Assembly (NCBI GenBank): GCA_934339135.1
Contig: CAKRHP010000014.1
Coordinates: 1 to 64,000 of the forward strand
DNA: 64,000 nucleotides
Direction of reading: 5' to 3'
DNA from: an uncultured Lachnospiraceae bacterium
GTDB lineage: Bacteria > Bacillota > Clostridia > Lachnospirales > Lachnospiraceae
Numbering within the stretch: the stretch's first letter is position 1; each line of letters opens with the position of its first letter. Below are positions 60,419-64,000 of this stretch, in pieces. Made by a program: the position numbers and the translations under genes. Under the pieces are notes generated by a model. The model saw only the letters and a program-made list of their open reading frames with translations. It was not told the DNA's origin and did no database searches.

Positions 60419-63028
60419 ATGAAGCAGTTGGGTTATTATTGTATGCTGATGTTTCGATACCGTAAAAAACATCCCATGGAAACCGTATATTCCCTCTTGG
60501 CGATCACCGTATCGGTTATTTTGTGCTACTGCAGTATTACCGTTGGGTTTACTATAATGAATTATGGCTATGAATCGGCAATGGTGGAGCAGCATGGCTG
60601 CGAGATGGAGATGGATGATTTTCCGGTAGGGGCAACTACGCTTGATGGGGATGATGAGTGGAAGCCGGAGGATTACCGCCGGATGAAGAAGAAGCTCGAT
60701 CAGCTTCCGGAAGTACGGGAAACTTACCTCAAAAAAGGATATAGTGATTATATCGATGATGGGGGAAATGAAAAAAAGCATGTGTATTATATTCTTTATG
60801 TAGGCGCAAAGGATCGATCAGATCTGCAGGGATGTGCCGATCAGATCGAGAAGGATACGGGATATACGGTACATGTGAATTCTGACATTGCGACCCATTT
60901 GGGGCAGGGAACAGAGGAAGACAGCATGGCAAGATCGGCAGGCAATGCTATCGTGGCGATGATCGGTGCCCTGTTTGCCTCTTTTGTTATGCTGGTGATC
61001 CGCAATACCATGATGCTTCCGGTGCTGGAACGTATGAAAGAGTATGGTATGTTACGGTGCGTGGGCATGTCCAAGGGACAGCTCTCCTTTATGCTGGCCG
61101 TGGAAGGGATACTGTTGACACTTGTCAGTACCGTTTTGGGAACGGGGATCGGATTTGCTCTATTGCGAAGCTGTCAGGGATGGATCAATGACTGTCTGAT
61201 GCTTCAGGTGCCGGCAAGATTTCATTTTTATCCTTCGGCAGTTTTGTACAGCTGTCTGCTCTGTATCGGTGTAACGCTTCTTGCTTTGATGGAACCGGCG
61301 AGGCAGGCAGGAAACCGGTCTGTTCAGGATACATTGCGTGGTGGTGTATATGGTTTGCACAGAGGAAGGACAAAGAAAAAGGGGGAGCGTCATCCTGTCA
61401 GTCATCTGTTTGGAAAAATTTTTGGTGTGGAGTGGGAATATGCGGTCCGGAATATGACCCGTAATCCGGGGAGCCAGATTTATATGTTTATCGGACTATT
61501 TATCAGCATGGTTTTATTTTCTGTTGTTTTCAGCAGTGTGGAGACAACATATTCCACCTACGAGAACAGTACCCAGGGAACTCATGTAGAATATACGGAA
61601 GCCATTGAAGTGAAGGGGGACTGTTCCGTGGCAGAAAAAGAGAAGATCGGTCAGGATGTGTCCAGGCTGAAGGGGGTAAAAAAGGCAGGACTTTATCGTC
61701 CGGGAAATCTGTATCTCCCGGGTTATCGTCAGAAAGAGCATTTTAAGTATGCAGGGGATGATGATTGGTACGGTTATCTGACGGCAATAGGATATGACCG
61801 GAAACATCTGGATACCATAAAGAGTCAGATTGTATCGGGAGAGATTGACTATGATAATATGGTAAAGGAAAATGGTATCATTTTATGTGATTATAAATAT
61901 AATCCCAAGGATGAGGATGGAAATGCGGTCCAGAAGGATATACGTCTTACCGACTATAAGGTGGGAGATAAGTTTCCGGTATTGACCAATGAGGCATGTA
62001 ACCGGGTCATTAGTCAGTTAGAGATAATTGAGAAAAAGTTGGGAGAGGAACCGTCGCCACCTCAAGATGAGTGGTTACCAAAAAAGTCAGCCGGATATCG
62101 TAAATACGAAAAGAGACTGAATAAATATTGGATGAAAGCAGAAAAGCTGATGAAGAAAACAGGATATCCTATACAGGACTATCAGGATAAGATCAGGAGT
62201 TGGGGAAGCAATCATATTACGGGACCATATTACATGAAGATGGTGTTGGAGCAGATTGAGGTAGACCGTGGGAATGTCGTACAGCTTCCAATCCAGGCCA
62301 TCATTAAAGAGGACACGTATAATTCGGCTTATCTGATGGACGAGTGGCTTGTAGGGGGACGTAATGTAGGTGTACTTATGGCAGATAAGACCTATGATCT
62401 GTATAGCACGGGTGTTGTGGCATTTATGGAAAAGAATAAGACAGGTACCGGTACAGTGTATATCGGAATTGAGCGTGATATCAGAGAGGCTGGAAAAGAT
62501 CTGGCTGCTTATATTAAAAAGTTGAATGCAGAGTCTGCCGATCAAAACTTTGTTTTGGCATCTGACAGGGACGGAACCGGTGATCTGTCGTGGTATGATG
62601 AGGACAAGGGAAATACCAACCGGGAGATGGAGCTGCTTGAGAAGGGCGGCATAGGTATCGGGGCATTCATCTTATTTGTGTGTCTGTTGCAGATCTTTAA
62701 TGTAACTGCAGCGGGAATGACTATGCGGCGGGAGGAATTTTATCTGCTTTCTGTGGCCGGAATGTCCGGAGGGCAGATGCAGAAAATGCTGATCCTGGAA
62801 AAGGCCGTAACTTGTTTGATGGCAATTTTAGCAGGTGTTGGTGCAGGCTATGGCCTGAGCTATTTATTTATTGAAGTATTTTTAAATCAGGATGGTGGAT
62901 TTGCCGATGGAACCGGAGGAATCTGCTTTGCCTGGCCGACAGAAAAGATTCTGATCACGGCGGCGGTTGTTTATGTGCTGTGTCTGTTATGCAGCAGGGG
63001 AAAACAAAGAAAAGAGAAGCGGGGATAA
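60419..63028 (+). CDS. FtsX-like ABC transporter permease with large external domain
   Basis: The 869-residue protein has a first helix near residues 22-44, an external stretch, three helices (about 180-290), another near 360-380, a large external domain of about 350 residues, and three more helices at the end. The FtsX core reads MLRCVGMSKGQL and LLSVAGMSGGQM. It is not a perfect match to BceB (about 650 residues, ten helices) and may be a related mechanotransmission-type exporter. The ribosome site is GGGGAGG. Confidence 0.92.
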   Translation: MKQLGYYCMLMFRYRKKHPMETVYSLLAITVSVILCYCSITVGFTIMNYGYESAMVEQHGCEMEMDDFPVGATTLDGDDEWKPEDYRRMKKKLDQLPEVRETYLKKGYSDYIDDGGNEKKHVYYILYVGAKDRSDLQGCADQIEKDTGYTVHVNSDIATHLGQGTEEDSMARSAGNAIVAMIGALFASFVMLVIRNTMMLPVLERMKEYGMLRCVGMSKGQLSFMLAVEGILLTLVSTVLGTGIGFALLRSCQGWINDCLMLQVPARFHFYPSAVLYSCLLCIGVTLLALMEPARQAGNRSVQDTLRGGVYGLHRGRTKKKGERHPVSHLFGKIFGVEWEYAVRNMTRNPGSQIYMFIGLFISMVLFSVVFSSVETTYSTYENSTQGTHVEYTEAIEVKGDCSVAEKEKIGQDVSRLKGVKKAGLYRPGNLYLPGYRQKEHFKYAGDDDWYGYLTAIGYDRKHLDTIKSQIVSGEIDYDNMVKENGIILCDYKYNPKDEDGNAVQKDIRLTDYKVGDKFPVLTNEACNRVISQLEIIEKKLGEEPSPPQDEWLPKKSAGYRKYEKRLNKYWMKAEKLMKKTGYPIQDYQDKIRSWGSNHITGPYYMKMVLEQIEVDRGNVVQLPIQAIIKEDTYNSAYLMDEWLVGGRNVGVLMADKTYDLYSTGVVAFMEKNKTGTGTVYIGIERDIREAGKDLAAYIKKLNAESADQNFVLASDRDGTGDLSWYDEDKGNTNREMELLEKGGIGIGAFILFVCLLQIFNVTAAGMTMRREEFYLLSVAGMSGGQMQKMLILEKAVTCLMAILAGVGAGYGLSYLFIEVFLNQDGGFADGTGGICFAWPTEKILITAAVVYVLCLLCSRGKQRKEKRG

Positions 63029-63070
63029 AAACGGGAGTAGAAGGTTTGGAATACAAAAGGAACAAACAAA

Positions 63071-63109
63071 AAGAAGATTGTCAGAATATTTATATCTGAC
63101 AATCTTCTT
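63071..63109. terminator. bidirectional terminator between the ABC permease and the glycosyltransferase
   Basis: AAGAAGATTGTCAGA (63071-63085) pairs perfectly with TCTGACAATCTTCTT (63095-63109). T-rich runs lie on both sides, so it can serve both convergent genes. Confidence 0.9.
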
Positions 63110-63121
63110 TTGATACGTCTT

Positions 63122-64000
63122 TTACTCCGGCAGGCATAAGATACGGATACGATCGCAGGCAATGGTTGATACGTGCCAGCGTAAAAAATAATCCTGAGCT
63201 TCTTTTTGATATTCCTCAGGAAGCTTGTTTTCTGCCCGCCACAGGCAGCGGCAGATCCGCTGGTAATGTAAAGGAAGCCAGTCGGCAGTTTGTTCTGCTG
63301 ATTCCAGTGGAATAAAAACTTCATGAATGCCGTTTTCTTTTTCCTGTTGATAGATCTGCAGGAATACCGTCAGTATACAGAATAATTCATTGTCCTGATT
63401 CTGGGACAGATTTTCCTGTGTAAAATGAAGTGCGTCGTTATATCGTTTCTCCTGGATCAGCGAGAGCAGTGTCTCCACCGCAGTGTCTTTTCCTGCGGCT
63501 TTTTGTGGAGAAGACTCTGTCTGTGTGGCGATAAAGCGGGTACAGGCATCAATCTCCACCTGATTATTAGGACAGTATTCTTCCAGATAAGTTTTCCGAT
63601 AGGTATGGTAATCTTTAAGATTCTGGGCACCGCTGTCGTGGAGTACCCAGGGAGTTTCCTGATAGGGAACGGCGATCCGGTATCCGGCCCGGAGAAACTC
63701 CTGACATTGTGCCAGATCATAGAAGTCCCAGCCGGTAAACAGATCCGAACGCCACAGGAAATCCTGATCGGTCATCATAAGAAGTCCGTCAATCGCTTCT
63801 ACAGTGGCAAAAGCCCGTCCCGCGGGAATAGGAATGTCAAAATATTCATCCGCTGTGGTGATCAGATGGGAACGAAGGGCTCCGGTTCTCATGGGATTTG
63901 ACCAGATACAGCCGTTTTTATGAAGCTGTTTTGTTCCTACCATACCGATCATACCAATCTGTGGATATTCCCGGAAGATTGGTATGGTATCCAAAAGAAA
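63122..64000 (-). CDS. glycosyltransferase-like protein, C-terminal part
   Basis: The reading frame is open to the window edge, so the N-terminus lies beyond 64000. The visible 292 residues resemble the C-terminal portion of family 2-type glycosyltransferases that synthesise surface glycans: VEAIDGLLMMTDQDFLWRSDLFTGWDFYDLAQC, in two parts, and VPYQETPWVLHDSG. A helical tail of about 120 residues follows, possibly TPR-like. It could belong to a flagellin or S-layer glycosylation cluster, or to the polysaccharide locus. Confidence 0.8.
   Translation of the reverse strand, partial: FLLDTIPIFREYPQIGMIGMVGTKQLHKNGCIWSNPMRTGALRSHLITTADEYFDIPIPAGRAFATVEAIDGLLMMTDQDFLWRSDLFTGWDFYDLAQCQEFLRAGYRIAVPYQETPWVLHDSGAQNLKDYHTYRKTYLEEYCPNNQVEIDACTRFIATQTESSPQKAAGKDTAVETLLSLIQEKRYNDALHFTQENLSQNQDNELFCILTVFLQIYQQEKENGIHEVFIPLESAEQTADWLPLHYQRICRCLWRAENKLPEEYQKEAQDYFLRWHVSTIACDRIRILCLPE

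Overview
The window looks like chromosomal DNA of a Gram-positive gut Clostridium relative, most likely family Lachnospiraceae. This rests on gene content and style: strong AGGAGG ribosome sites, T-box, FMN and fluoride riboswitches, an AgcS symporter, a YitT protein, CdaA/CdaR, SleB and Big_2/BspA-type surface proteins, and moderate GC. I saw no rRNA, tRNA, CRISPR array, phage genes or intact transposase. All calls come from reading the sequence by hand, with no database search.

Layout. 1-7.8 kb: a YoaP-domain protein tail, a small membrane protein, a small-molecule kinase, an esterase pseudogene, an AgcS symporter with a hairpin leader, a fluoride riboswitch with a CLC-F type exporter, a YjbR-alkyltransferase fusion, a CDF metal transporter and a YitT protein. 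8-15.7 kb: a PurF-like protein without glutaminase residues, a LuxR-type regulator, a two-receiver protein, a T-box controlled cstA, then Crp/Fnr and AraC regulators. 15.8-24.4 kb: a very large secreted GH59-like enzyme, trpS with a piece of enolase behind it, a PASTA kinase with an unknown partner, and a thiamine-binding protein followed by a scrap of an ABC ATPase. 24.4-33.2 kb: a periplasmic-binding-like/HD-GYP sensor, a c-di-AMP operon (two membrane proteins, cdaA, cdaR, an unknown gene) and typA. 33.3-42.7 kb: an SSB-like protein, a corrinoid adenosyltransferase, dapB, cvpA-like, queH, then riboflavin genes ribD, FMN riboswitch, ribE, ribBA, a 531-bp foldback element, ribH, a YqeG phosphatase and an AP2/HNH-like protein. 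43-49.4 kb: sleB-like, thrC, rpsB-tsf, degV-like, DUF1275. 49.5-64 kb: two Big_2 surface proteins, an exopolysaccharide start module (unknown membrane protein, PHP phosphatase, Wzz-like, tyrosine kinase, initiating sugar-phosphate transferase), a two-component system with an ABC transporter, and a partial glycosyltransferase.

How genes work together. Second messengers recur: c-di-AMP synthesis by CdaA/CdaR and probable c-di-GMP breakdown by the HD-GYP protein. Surface functions dominate the right third. Riboflavin synthesis is split into ribD without a leader and ribE-ribBA-ribH behind an FMN riboswitch.

The most notable observations are the foldback element inside the riboflavin operon with a solo end of the same family 28 kb away; three gene scraps (esterase, enolase tail, ABC ATPase) that record recent deletions; a 41-bp tandem triplication that makes the ribD start; a PurF relative with no glutaminase residues; and a zinc-ribbon PASTA kinase coupled to an unrecognised 469-residue protein.
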